From: Polyangium mundeleinium
GTDB taxonomy: Bacteria > Myxococcota_A > Polyangia > Polyangiales > Polyangiaceae
Assembly: GCF_028369105.1 (NCBI RefSeq)
Contig: NZ_JAQNDO010000001.1
Coordinates: 3,936,501-4,000,500 of the forward strand
DNA: 64,000 nt
Direction of reading: 5' to 3'
The position numbers were made by a program, and so were the translations under genes. This document shows positions 15,235 to 23,323 of this stretch, piece after piece. Within the stretch, counting starts at the first letter, position 1. Each line of letters starts with the position of its first letter. The notes under the pieces were generated by a model, which worked only from the letters and a program-made list of their open reading frames with translations, made no database searches and had not been told where the DNA came from.

Positions 15235-16110
15235 TCAGTTCGGGGCGTCGTCTTCGAAGAGATCCCCCGCGTACACGTACCAGAGCCCATTCTTGCCGCG
15301 AAGAAGCGTCTTTTGGAATGTGACCTCGTGCCGCTTTCGCAGCGCGAGGAAGAGCACGAGGTACAGGATCGCGCCGAGGAGGCGGATCACGACGAACGCG
15401 ACCGCGGCCACGATGTTCGCCCATTGAGGCCACGCCTGGAAGATCGCGTGCACCTCGACCACGGCCACGTCGCCGTCCTCGCGCACGATTGAGGCGCGCT
15501 TCACCTGCGCGCTGCGGATCTGCCCGTGCCCGATGCGGATGAACGTGGATGACCAGTCCTTGAGGCCCGTCGGCGTGGCGAGCGAGAAGGCCCCCGAGCC
15601 GATCGGGATCTCGCCGAGGCTCGGCGGAGCCACGATCTGCGCGCGCGCCGTGGGGCTGAGGCACGCCCAGGCGTACCCCTGCCGGCCCATCGCCATCGCC
15701 TTGAGGAAACTCCGCAGCGTCGCCTCGGGGCGCGCGGGCGTCCCCCGCGGCGCGATCGTGAGGTCCACGGCGCAGAGCGCCACCGCGAGGATGCCGAAGA
15801 CGATCGGGAAGATGATCAGGAGGGCGAAGGCGGGATCCCGCGACGGGATCGTTTGCACCGCCAAGACCATGCTCACGATCGCGACCGCGGCGATCACGAC
15901 GAACACGATCGTCACGCCACGCAGCCTGCCGCCGGCCTCCTTCTGGTCCACGGCGACGGCCGCCGCGTCGTCGATGTGCTGGTTCAGCCGCGCGAGGGCC
16001 TCGGCGATCGCGTCGGACGCGGGGCGCTTCTGCTTCTTCTTCTTTTTCGTCGTCGCCCGCTCCCCCGGGCCGGCTTCCGGCGGCGCGTAGGGGTTGAGTT
16101 CGTCGCTCAT
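15235..16110 (-). CDS. Membrane protein of unknown function with Lys-rich N-terminus
   Basis: About 291 residues from ATG 16110 (MSDELNPYAPPEAGPGER). The N-terminus is Pro-rich followed by a run of lysines (TTKKKKKQKR) and a helical stretch. Two membrane helices lie near 66-88 (VTIVFVVIAAVAIVSMVLAV) and 95-115 (FALLIIFPIVFGILAVALC). A domain of about 110 residues with an YAWACLSPTAR motif follows, then a third helix near 235-260. The central domain looks like the NTF2/SnoaL-like modules seen between helices in myxobacterial membrane proteins. No function is assigned. It is convergent with csbD. Confidence 0.65.
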   Translation of the reverse strand: MSDELNPYAPPEAGPGERATTKKKKKQKRPASDAIAEALARLNQHIDDAAAVAVDQKEAGGRLRGVTIVFVVIAAVAIVSMVLAVQTIPSRDPAFALLIIFPIVFGILAVALCAVDLTIAPRGTPARPEATLRSFLKAMAMGRQGYAWACLSPTARAQIVAPPSLGEIPIGSGAFSLATPTGLKDWSSTFIRIGHGQIRSAQVKRASIVREDGDVAVVEVHAIFQAWPQWANIVAAVAFVVIRLLGAILYLVLFLALRKRHEVTFQKTLLRGKNGLWYVYAGDLFEDDAPN

Positions 16111-16208
16111 CGCGCCCACCTAACCACGAGAGGCCCGGAGAGGCGAGCCTTCCGCGCGCATTTCCCTGCCCGCGCGGCTCGGCTAGCATGCGGCCCGGAC
16201 CCACCATC

Positions 16209-16982
16209 ATGAGCCAGAACCTGGACGACGAGAGGTTTTACGTCTTCGACTGGGACGCCGTCTTCGACGTCGACGATTACCTCCACTTCTACGAAGACAC
16301 GCTGCGCGCCGAACGCACGGACCATCAGGTCGACGTCCTCGTCTCGCACCTCGGCATGATGCCCGGCATGCGCGTGCTCGACCTCGGCTGTGGCCACGGC
16401 CGGCACGCCTTCGAGCTCGCGCGGCGCGGCTTCGACGTCGTCGGCATCGACCGCACCGAGGGCTTCGTCGAGCTCGCCCGCAGCGAAGCCGAGGCGGCCC
16501 GCCTCCCCATCGACTACCGCGTCGCCGACCTCCGCTCGCTCGACGAGGACGCCTCGTTCGACCGTGTCCTTTGCCTCTTCGACGTCTTCGGCTTGCACCG
16601 CGACGACGAGAACCTCGACGTCCTGCGCCGTATCACGCGCGCGCTCCGGCCCGGGGGCAAGCTCTGCCTCGACGTGCGCAACCGCGACTGGATGGTGCGC
16701 GCGCTCCTGCCCGTCACGATCCTGCAAAAGGGCGCGGATCTCATGATCGACCGGCACGTCTTCGACCCGCTCTCGGGTCGCCTCGTCGATTACCGCATCC
16801 TCGTGCGCGACGGCCGGACCCGCGAGGCCCGCTTCTCCGTGCGCCTCTACCATTTCACGGAGCTTCGCGCGCTGCTCGCCAGCGTTGGCCTCCACGTGAC
16901 CGAGGCCTTCGGCACCTGGGACGGCGATCCGATCGGCCTCGCCCACAACCGCATGATCCTCTTCGCCGAAAAAGACGGCTGA
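16209..16982 (+). CDS. SAM-dependent class I methyltransferase
   Basis: A 257-residue protein from ATG 16209 (MSQNLDDERFYVFDWDAVFD). The SAM-binding motif I is VLDLGCGHGRHAFEL near residues 56-70, the acidic residue after beta-2 is in VVGIDRTEGF, motif II/III is FDRVLCLFDVFGL near 118, and the post-motif LRPGGKLCLDV near 150 is typical. The C-terminal third (RLYHFTELRALLASVGL) is the usual class I tail. The methyl acceptor cannot be told from sequence. An earlier in-frame ATG at 16188 is less likely. It is convergent with the following lipoprotein gene, with one base between the ends. Confidence 0.85.
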   Translation: MSQNLDDERFYVFDWDAVFDVDDYLHFYEDTLRAERTDHQVDVLVSHLGMMPGMRVLDLGCGHGRHAFELARRGFDVVGIDRTEGFVELARSEAEAARLPIDYRVADLRSLDEDASFDRVLCLFDVFGLHRDDENLDVLRRITRALRPGGKLCLDVRNRDWMVRALLPVTILQKGADLMIDRHVFDPLSGRLVDYRILVRDGRTREARFSVRLYHFTELRALLASVGLHVTEAFGTWDGDPIGLAHNRMILFAEKDG

Positions 16983-16983
16983 T

Positions 16984-18015
16984 TCAGGGCGCGGCGTCGC
17001 ACGCGGGCACGAGATCCGCGCCGCCGAAGAACTCGCCCGCGAGCAGCCGCATCGCCTCGGCGTTCTCCGGCGGCCCGCACTTGAAGGGCGGGGAGGGCAG
17101 GGGTTTGTTCTCCAGCACGAGCCGTTGCTCCCGGAAAAAACGCAGCGCAAGCTCGGCCGCGTACTCGCGCACGCCGCCGCGGGGCAGGAACGCGTAGAGC
17201 CTGCCGTTCATCGTCGTGTCCGTCGGCGCGTAGGGCAAGAGGCAACGCCGGTTGTCCTTGCAGCGGGCCACGATCCCCTCGTGCAGCGCGCCGAGGGCGC
17301 GGGTCGACCACTGCTCGTGCCACGCGTCGTTCAGGTGGAAGATCTCGTGGAAGAGCGTATCGCGCACGGCCTCCTCGGAGACGTTCACCGCGCCGAACAG
17401 GTTGTACCCGATGTTCTGGTTCACCGCGAACGCGCTCGGCGCGCCGCCCTTCTCGGTGTAAAAAAATCGAAAATCGAGCGGGCGATCCCGCATCGTCACG
17501 CGTTTGCCCGTGCGGGCCTCGAGCGCCGCGAAGAAGCGCGCGTACCCGCGCATCGCCGAGAGGATCCAGACGAGGTGGTCGCGGTTCTGCCCCACGGGCC
17601 GCGCGGGCCGGAGCCGCACCTTTTGCCCGCGCCCATCCTCGGTCTCCTCCTCGGGCAAGAGCCCCGCGAGGGAGCCCGTTTCCTCGTAGAGGTCGAGCGC
17701 GAGTTGTTTCGAGGGCGCGTTGTCCGCGTAGCGCAGCGAGAGCAAGCAGCGTATGCGCGGTGCCTCGGCGAGCGTCTCGGGGCAAGCCTCGCGGAGTTCG
17801 GTCGTGCGCAGGTGGGTCGCCAGGAAGAGGACACGCTCGGCTGCTTCGGCCCGCGCGGATTTCGGCGGTGGTGCGGGAGCGGAGGCGGAAGCGGAGGCGG
17901 AAGCGGGAGCGGGAGCGGGAGCGGAAGCAGAAGCGGGAGCGGCTGCTCGGTGGGGAGGTGGCGCGGGGGCGGGCGCGCCGCAGCCGGCCGCGGCGACGAT
18001 CCACCCGACGAGCAT
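16984..18015 (-). CDS. Zincin-like lipoprotein (HExxH)
   Basis: A lipoprotein of about 343 residues from ATG 18015; GTG 18033 is an alternative. The signal MLVGWIVAAAGC carries the lipobox. A Pro/Ala/Ser-rich linker, encoded by a repetitive GCGGAAGCGGGAGC-type stretch, leads to the folded domain. The motif TLFHEIFHLND near residue 219 fits the HExxH zinc-protease signature and is followed by HEGIVARC. Four further cysteines could form disulphides. I read it as a putative surface metallopeptidase; no substrate is suggested. A truncated copy of its first 51 codons occurs at 52790-52945, at the far end of the presumed island. Confidence 0.75.
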   Translation of the reverse strand: MLVGWIVAAAGCGAPAPAPPPHRAAAPASASAPAPAPASASASASAPAPPPKSARAEAAERVLFLATHLRTTELREACPETLAEAPRIRCLLSLRYADNAPSKQLALDLYEETGSLAGLLPEEETEDGRGQKVRLRPARPVGQNRDHLVWILSAMRGYARFFAALEARTGKRVTMRDRPLDFRFFYTEKGGAPSAFAVNQNIGYNLFGAVNVSEEAVRDTLFHEIFHLNDAWHEQWSTRALGALHEGIVARCKDNRRCLLPYAPTDTTMNGRLYAFLPRGGVREYAAELALRFFREQRLVLENKPLPSPPFKCGPPENAEAMRLLAGEFFGGADLVPACDAAP

Positions 18016-18175
18016 CCTGAGCCCTCGACGCACCTCGCTATTGTCGCGGTTTCCCGCGGAGAAGAAAAGGGTTTGCCTTTGCCGTGCCCGGTCCCTTGTC
18101 GGACGGGCTCGCCGCTGTTACGAGGGAGCCGTGCCCGAAGGCGACACCCTCCACCGCATGGCCAGCGCGCTCGGC
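17897..18175. repeat. Left island-flanking direct repeat (copy 1)
   Basis: About 279 bp nearly repeated at 52821-53106. It spans the Pro/Ala linker and signal-peptide codons of the zincin lipoprotein, the divergent intergenic region, and the first codons of nei. Differences are scattered (for example GAGGTGGCG/GAGGCGGCG, GACGCAC/GATCCAC, GCGGTTTCC/GCGTTTTCC), roughly 5 percent plus small indels. Similarity stops at 18175 inside the nei start. Confidence 0.8.
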
Positions 18176-18187
18176 TCGCAGCCCTGA
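18131..18187 (+). pseudogene. Truncated nei start (18 codons)
   Basis: GTG 18131 opens MPEGDTLHRMASALG, the invariant start of Nei/Fpg glycosylases with catalytic Pro2 and Glu3. It then runs into SQP and a stop at 18185-18187. The complete gene starts identically at 53062. This stub marks the left edge of the presumed island. Confidence 0.8.
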
Positions 18188-18216
18188 AGGGACGGGGATC
18201 TCCGGTCGTCCTGCCA

Positions 18217-18753
18217 TCACGGAGCCTTTGCGCTCGGCGATCCGCACGCATCGAGCGCACGCTGGGTGAGCTCGTGAAGCGGTCGCGGCAGCGACGATAG
18301 CTTCGAGGTCGCAGGCAGTGGCCAGACATCGCTGACGGTGAAGATTCCTGCATTCGTCGTATACGTATGGACGACGATCGCGTCGCCTCCGGTGAGCCGC
18401 AGGAAGTCGATCTCATCGTGAACGCCCCTGTCGTATCGAATCTCGAGCGCAGAGAGGATGCGCTCTCGAGGGACCAAAAATTCCCTCGTGCGCTGCTCGC
18501 CGGGCATCACCGTGACCAGGCCTTTGTCGGCTTCGCGCTCGCGGGCGTACGGGGAATCCAGCGGAACACCCGACGCGGTCTCTGCCGAATACCCTGATTG
18601 CGAGATCGCGCGATCGCCGACGACGTCAATCCCCTCGACGTCGCTCGGCACGCGGATGGAAGCGCGTGCAGGATCCCCGGGGGGCCGCGTGGCGGGACGA
18701 GAGCATCCGGAAGCCGCCAGCAATACCGCCATACCGAGCCATCCGGCACGCAT
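18217..18753 (-). CDS. Lipoprotein of unknown function
   Basis: A 178-residue protein from ATG 18753, with GGAGAG seven bases upstream. The signal MRAGWLGMAVLLAASGC carries lipobox AASGC. The mature part (SRPATRPPGDPARASIRVPS) leads to a small mostly beta domain with EFLVPRERILSALEIRYD and GGDAIVVHTYTTNAG. No known domain is recognised. It is the first gene inside the presumed island and ends 30 bp after the nei stub. It is divergent from the DUF885 protein gene, with 222 bp between starts. Confidence 0.7.
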   Translation of the reverse strand: MRAGWLGMAVLLAASGCSRPATRPPGDPARASIRVPSDVEGIDVVGDRAISQSGYSAETASGVPLDSPYAREREADKGLVTVMPGEQRTREFLVPRERILSALEIRYDRGVHDEIDFLRLTGGDAIVVHTYTTNAGIFTVSDVWPLPATSKLSSLPRPLHELTQRALDACGSPSAKAP

Positions 18754-18905
18754 CCGACAACTCTCCACAGGTCGCTCCTCCGGCCGATCCATGAGCCACG
18801 CGGCGCCGACGACGCTAGCGCCTCCACGCCGTCGCGCGCAAGCCCGTGACATGACCCCGATCAGCTTCGCGAGGCGCTCCGGAAACTGGCGGCGCACACT
18901 TCGGC

Positions 18906-18919
18906 GGCCTGGGCATTGC
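18906..18919 (+). promoter_or_regulatory. Candidate sigma-54 promoter (-24/-12)
   Basis: GGCCTGGGCATTGC has GG and GC twelve bases apart, with a good TTGC at -12. The C after GGC is off-consensus at -24. It would start RNA near 18930, about 45 bases before the DUF885 gene start at 18976. A single match to a short motif is weak evidence. Confidence 0.3.
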
Positions 18920-18975
18920 TGCTCGTCCGGTCGGAGAGCGCTGCTTCTGTCACGGCGCTGGATTGGAGGGATTGT

Positions 18976-20850
18976 ATGGTGAGGGCGAGCAGGAATTTCC
19001 CACCCATGAAGGCGCGCTCGTTCGTGGCGCTCTTCTCGCTCTGTCTCGCGCTGCCAGCCTGCAGCGCCGGCACGCAGGTGAAAGGACCCGCGCGCGCGCC
19101 GGAGAGCTTCCCGGCGCTGCGCGATCGCGTTGTCGATGCGTGGCTCGCCGATCACCCGCAAAGCGCGCGCCAGCTCGGGCTGCACGCGTTCGACGGGGTG
19201 GTGCCCGATTTCCGCAAAGCCGCTATCGATGCGCGGATCGCGCGCGCGCGCAAGGCGCGCGAGGAGCTCGCCGCGGTGCCGCCCGCGGGCCTCTCGGTCG
19301 ACGATTCGCTCGACCGCGCGCTTCTGTTGCAGGAGCTCGATCTGGAGCTTTTCGCGGTGGACGAGATGCACGTCTTCCAGAAGGCGCCGCAGACCTACGG
19401 GGAGCTGTTCGCGGTGAACAATTACCTGGACCGCGATTATGCGCCGCTCGAGGTGCGGGCGCGCAAGCTCCTCGAGCACGAAAAAGCCGCGCTCGGGCAG
19501 GTCGCCCATGCCATCGCCAACCTCTCGCGCCCGGTACCGCGGCCGGTCCTCGAGACGGGGATCAAGATCTACAAGGGCTACGTGCGTTACCTGCGCGAGG
19601 ACGTCCCGAAGCAACTCCAGAAGCTCACGGATGTCGCCCTGCTCGCGGAGGTCACGCAAACCAACGAGAAGCTCGCTCGCGAAGCGGAGGCGATGGTCGA
19701 GCGCCTGCGCGTCGATTACCTGCCGTCCGCGGATCAAGATTATGCGCTGGGCGAGGCGGGGTTCAGGAAGCTCCTCGAGGTACAAGAGGGGATCCATCTT
19801 TCGCTCGACGAGTTTCTGCGCATCGGAGAGGCGGATCTCGAGGCCAACCGGCGCGCCTACGAGGCGTTGCGCAGCAAGGTGACGCCGACGCGCCCGCTAG
19901 CCGAAGAGCTCCTCGCCGAGGCGACGAAGCTGGTCGACGCGGCGCGGGCCTTCGTGGTCGAAAAAGGTATCGTGACGATACCCTCGCAGGAGCCGATCCT
20001 GGTGAAGGAGACGCCGCCGTTCATGCGGTGGAATTCGGCCTTCCAAGACGCGCCCGGGCCCTTCGAGACCGCGCGGGGGCCCTCCTTCTTCTACATCACG
20101 ATGCCCGATCCCTCGTGGCCCAGGGCCGAGCAGGAGGCTTACCTGCCCCAGCGAGGCCAGCTGATCTCGATCACCACGCACGAGGTTTGGCCGGGCCATT
20201 TCCTGCAAGGTCTCTGGCAGAATCGAGCGCCGACACGTGTCCAGAAGATGTTCACCAGCTACTCGTTCAGGGAAGGATGGGCGCACTACGGCGAGCAGAT
20301 GATGATCGACGAGGGGTTTGCCGCGAGCGAGCCGGAGGCGCGCCTGGGGCAGCTCGCGGACGCGCTCCTGCGTGATTGCCGCTACGTAGTCGCGGTGGGC
20401 CTCCATGCGAAAGGCATGACGGTCGAGCAGGCGGCGGAGCGATTCGAGAAAGAATGCTTCCAGGACCCAGCCACCGCGCGGGAGCAGGCGGTGCGTGGTA
20501 CATTCGACCCGGGCTATTTCGCGTACACGCTGGGCAAGCTGCAGATCCTCGCATTGCGAGAGGAGGCCAAGAGGCGGCTGGGGAAGCGATTCTCCCTGCG
20601 GAATTTCCACGACACGCTGCTCGCGCACGGGGCGCCGCCGATCGCGCTCGTGCGTGAGCGGGTGCTGGCGGAGATGGAGGCGATTGCAACTAAGGATAGC
20701 AGGCGCGCGGCCCCATGCCCTTCGTGCGGCCGCCCAGAGCCGATTCCTGGCAGTCCAATCACTGCGTTCCGCCGACGCTCGCCCATGGCTCGCCTTGGTC
20801 CAGGAAGTGCACGCACGATATGCGCCAGGATGAACAGCGGCGGGATCTAG
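18976..20850 (+). CDS. DUF885 family lipoprotein, putative zinc peptidase
   Basis: About 624 residues. GTATGG at 18976 has GGAGGG seven bases upstream and is preferred; ATG 19006 (MKARSFVALF) is the alternative. The signal ends at lipobox ALPAC. The body is the helical DUF885 fold. The family's metal-site motifs are ITTHEVWPGHFLQ near residue 400 and SFREGWAHYGEQMM about 40 residues later. DUF885 proteins resemble carboxypeptidase-like metallopeptidases. The last 50 or so codons after LAEMEAIA are Arg/Pro-rich and look like read-through past a lost stop, so the native end may be near 20690. Surface or periplasmic peptide hydrolysis is inferred. Confidence 0.8.
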   Translation: MVRASRNFPPMKARSFVALFSLCLALPACSAGTQVKGPARAPESFPALRDRVVDAWLADHPQSARQLGLHAFDGVVPDFRKAAIDARIARARKAREELAAVPPAGLSVDDSLDRALLLQELDLELFAVDEMHVFQKAPQTYGELFAVNNYLDRDYAPLEVRARKLLEHEKAALGQVAHAIANLSRPVPRPVLETGIKIYKGYVRYLREDVPKQLQKLTDVALLAEVTQTNEKLAREAEAMVERLRVDYLPSADQDYALGEAGFRKLLEVQEGIHLSLDEFLRIGEADLEANRRAYEALRSKVTPTRPLAEELLAEATKLVDAARAFVVEKGIVTIPSQEPILVKETPPFMRWNSAFQDAPGPFETARGPSFFYITMPDPSWPRAEQEAYLPQRGQLISITTHEVWPGHFLQGLWQNRAPTRVQKMFTSYSFREGWAHYGEQMMIDEGFAASEPEARLGQLADALLRDCRYVVAVGLHAKGMTVEQAAERFEKECFQDPATAREQAVRGTFDPGYFAYTLGKLQILALREEAKRRLGKRFSLRNFHDTLLAHGAPPIALVRERVLAEMEAIATKDSRRAAPCPSCGRPEPIPGSPITAFRRRSPMARLGPGSARTICARMNSGGI

Positions 20851-20886
20851 GGAGGGAATCCATGCAAGCCATGCGCGGGCGGTGAT

Positions 20887-20904
20887 CACGTGCGCAAGCA
20901 CGTG
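20887..20904 (+). promoter_or_regulatory. Hairpin enclosing the start codon of the P-type ATPase
   Basis: CACGTGC-GCAA-GCACGTG forms a perfect 7-bp stem closed by a GNRA-type tetraloop. The GTG start codon (20890-20892) is inside the left arm. If it folds in mRNA it would hide the start. It could also be chance, since CGC AAG CAC GTG is coding. Confidence 0.35.
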
Positions 20905-23187
20905 CAGTCGCAGTGGCAGATGGCTCTCCTCGGGCTCGCCCTCGTTGGCTTGGCTGCAGGTAGCATTCTGCATCTCGCAAGGGTCGGCGATGCGGACCGG
21001 TGGGTATGGGCTGGCGTCACGAGTATCGTTCTCATCTGGACGTTCTCCTCCGTCGTGAGGGGATTGCTCCGACGAGAAACGGGAGTCGATCTCATCGCCG
21101 TCCTGGCGATGGCAGGCGCACTCGTCCTCGGCGAACACCTCGCGGGCGTGATCATCGCGGTCATGCTCACAGGCGGCGCCGCACTCGAGCGGTTCGCAGT
21201 CGCCCGCGCACGACGCGAGCTGAGCGCCCTGCTCGAGCGCGCTCCGCATACAGCACATCGCCGAGCGGGTGCCGACACGGTCGATGTCGACATCGACGAT
21301 GTCGGGCTCGGCGACGTCCTCGTCGTCAAGCCAGGTGAGGTCGTTCCGGCGGACGGCATCGTCAGCTTGGGAACCGCGATTCTCGACGAGTCGGCGCTGA
21401 CCGGTGAATCCAAGCCCGTACAGCTCGACACCGGGTCCCCTGTACGCAGCGGCGGCACGAACGCGGGCAGCCCGTTCGAGCTGCGTGTAACTGCGCCCAC
21501 GGCCCAAAGTACCTATGCCGGCATCATTCGCCTGGTCAGGGCAGCGGAGGAATCAAAGGCGCCGTTCGTGCGACTCGCGGATCGATACGCGCTCGCCTTC
21601 CTGGGCCTTACCGTTACGCTCGCGGCCCTTGCGTGGATCGCCGGGGGAAGCCCGAGCCGCGCACTCGCCGTGCTCGTTGTCGCAACGCCGTGCCCACTCA
21701 TCCTGGCCGCGCCGGCAGCCATCATCGCCGGCGTGTCGCGCGCGGCGAGGCACGGCATCATCGTCAAAGGCGGCGGTCCGCTCGAGATGCTCGCACGTGC
21801 CACGGTGCTGCTGCTGGACAAGACCGGGACCGTGACCTCGGCGCGTCCGCAGGTCGTGGCGGTGGAAACCTTTGGCGCCATCTCCTCCGATGATGTCGTC
21901 AGGCACGCCGCGTCCATCGAGCAGGTCTCGGTACATCCGTACGCGCCCGCGATTCTTGCGGAGGCGCGGAGCCGGAGCGTCGAGCTGAGCTTCCCCGTCG
22001 ACGTGCGCGAGCAGATGGGCACGGGAATCGGAGGAAACGTGGACGGCCGACGCGTGGCCGTGGGACAGCTCGGTTTCGTGGCTCCGAGCGCACCGCGCAC
22101 GCCGGAGCTTCGGTCGATCGAGCTGCGTACCGCGGTCGAGGGCTCGTCGAGCGTGTACGTTTCGATTGACGGCTCGCTCGCGGGCGTGCTGCTCCTCCAG
22201 GACCCGATCCGGCCGGAAGCGCCGCGTGTCCTCCGCGCGCTTCGTGCCGCCGGCATTCGGCGCATTCACATGGTGACTGGCGATCATCCCGATGTCGCGG
22301 AGCTCGTCGGCGACGCCCTCGGCGTGGACCGCGTCTTTGCGGAGCGTACGCCGGAGGAGAAGGTCGAGGTCATCAAGCTCGTACGTGCCGAGGGTTTCAC
22401 GGTGATGGTCGGCGACGGCATCAACGACGCCCCGGCGCTCGCGCTCGCCGACATTGGAGTGGCGATGGGAGCGCGCGGCGCCACGGCCGCCTCCGAAGCA
22501 GCGGACGTCGTCCTCACAGCGGACCGGCTCGGAGGGCTTCTCCTCGCGACGCGGATCGCGCAGCGTACTCGGCGCATCGCGCTGGAAAGCGTCTTCGCGG
22601 GGATGGGGCTCTCGCTCGTTGCAATGGTGTTCGCCGCCGCGGGATACATCACGCCGGTCGCCGGAGCCGTACTCCAGGAGGGCATCGACGTCCTGGTGAT
22701 TTTGAACGCGCTTCGTGCGCTTGGCGGCGGTGGCCTGCTCATCATGCCAAGGCGCGGTGACGCCAAGGATCTCGCACAAGGGCTTGCCTCGGCGCACGGC
22801 TCGCTGCGTCCGCACGTCGGCGAGCTCGCCGCGCTGGCCGCGCGCCTCGACTCGCTACCAGCGTGGGAGGCGCGCGCACAGCTCGAGCGGATCCGTGACA
22901 TGTTCGAGAAGGAGCTGCTGCCCCACGAGCGGGAGGAGCAGCAGACGGCCTATCCACTCCTCGGCAAACTGCTGAAGGAGGAGGACCCGACCGGCCCGTT
23001 GATCCAGACGCATCACGAGATCCGGCGGCTCACGCGGCTCTTCGGTCGTCTGGTCGCTCAGCTTCCTGCGGAGGGCCCCAGGCCGGAGGATCTCCGAGAC
23101 CTGCGCCGTGTGCTCTACGGCCTCCACGCCATCCTCACGCTGCACTTCGCTCAGGAGGAGGAGCTGTACAGCCTGTTTGAAGGCTGA
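20890..23187 (+). CDS. P1B-5 type metal-transporting ATPase with C-terminal hemerythrin domain
   Basis: A 765-residue P-type ATPase without N-terminal HMA domains. The actuator motif TGESKP is at 171-176, the transmembrane metal site motif ATPCPL at 265-270, the phosphorylation site DKTGT at 310-314, the SVHP motif follows in the nucleotide domain, and GDGINDAPAL is the hinge motif. From about residue 627 a hemerythrin domain follows, with ligand-like HGSLRPHVGE, LLPHEREEQQ, THHEIRRL and HAILTLHFAQEEE. TPCP plus a hemerythrin tail defines the P1B-5 group, whose studied member Nia exports Ni and Fe and is induced by them. Export of Ni2+/Fe2+ with di-iron sensing in the tail is likely. The [NiFe] hydrogenase cluster in the same island fits this. 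Confidence 0.9.
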   Translation: MRKHVQSQWQMALLGLALVGLAAGSILHLARVGDADRWVWAGVTSIVLIWTFSSVVRGLLRRETGVDLIAVLAMAGALVLGEHLAGVIIAVMLTGGAALERFAVARARRELSALLERAPHTAHRRAGADTVDVDIDDVGLGDVLVVKPGEVVPADGIVSLGTAILDESALTGESKPVQLDTGSPVRSGGTNAGSPFELRVTAPTAQSTYAGIIRLVRAAEESKAPFVRLADRYALAFLGLTVTLAALAWIAGGSPSRALAVLVVATPCPLILAAPAAIIAGVSRAARHGIIVKGGGPLEMLARATVLLLDKTGTVTSARPQVVAVETFGAISSDDVVRHAASIEQVSVHPYAPAILAEARSRSVELSFPVDVREQMGTGIGGNVDGRRVAVGQLGFVAPSAPRTPELRSIELRTAVEGSSSVYVSIDGSLAGVLLLQDPIRPEAPRVLRALRAAGIRRIHMVTGDHPDVAELVGDALGVDRVFAERTPEEKVEVIKLVRAEGFTVMVGDGINDAPALALADIGVAMGARGATAASEAADVVLTADRLGGLLLATRIAQRTRRIALESVFAGMGLSLVAMVFAAAGYITPVAGAVLQEGIDVLVILNALRALGGGGLLIMPRRGDAKDLAQGLASAHGSLRPHVGELAALAARLDSLPAWEARAQLERIRDMFEKELLPHEREEQQTAYPLLGKLLKEEDPTGPLIQTHHEIRRLTRLFGRLVAQLPAEGPRPEDLRDLRRVLYGLHAILTLHFAQEEELYSLFEG

Positions 23188-23323
23188 TGAGCTTTCGGTG
23201 CCGAGACCACGTCGCGCGGGCGGTTCATGGCCAAGGCCGCCCGGAGCGTGCCAGCACGAGCCTGCGTGGCAGCCTCGATGGTGCGGAGGCGAGGGCAGAG
23301 CACCCCGCTCCTCGGGACATCTC

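Noticed and set aside
18217-19797. A 526-codon minus-strand frame
   Set aside because: Only the part from ATG 18753 has a lipoprotein signal and ribosome site; the upstream part is antisense to the DUF885 gene.
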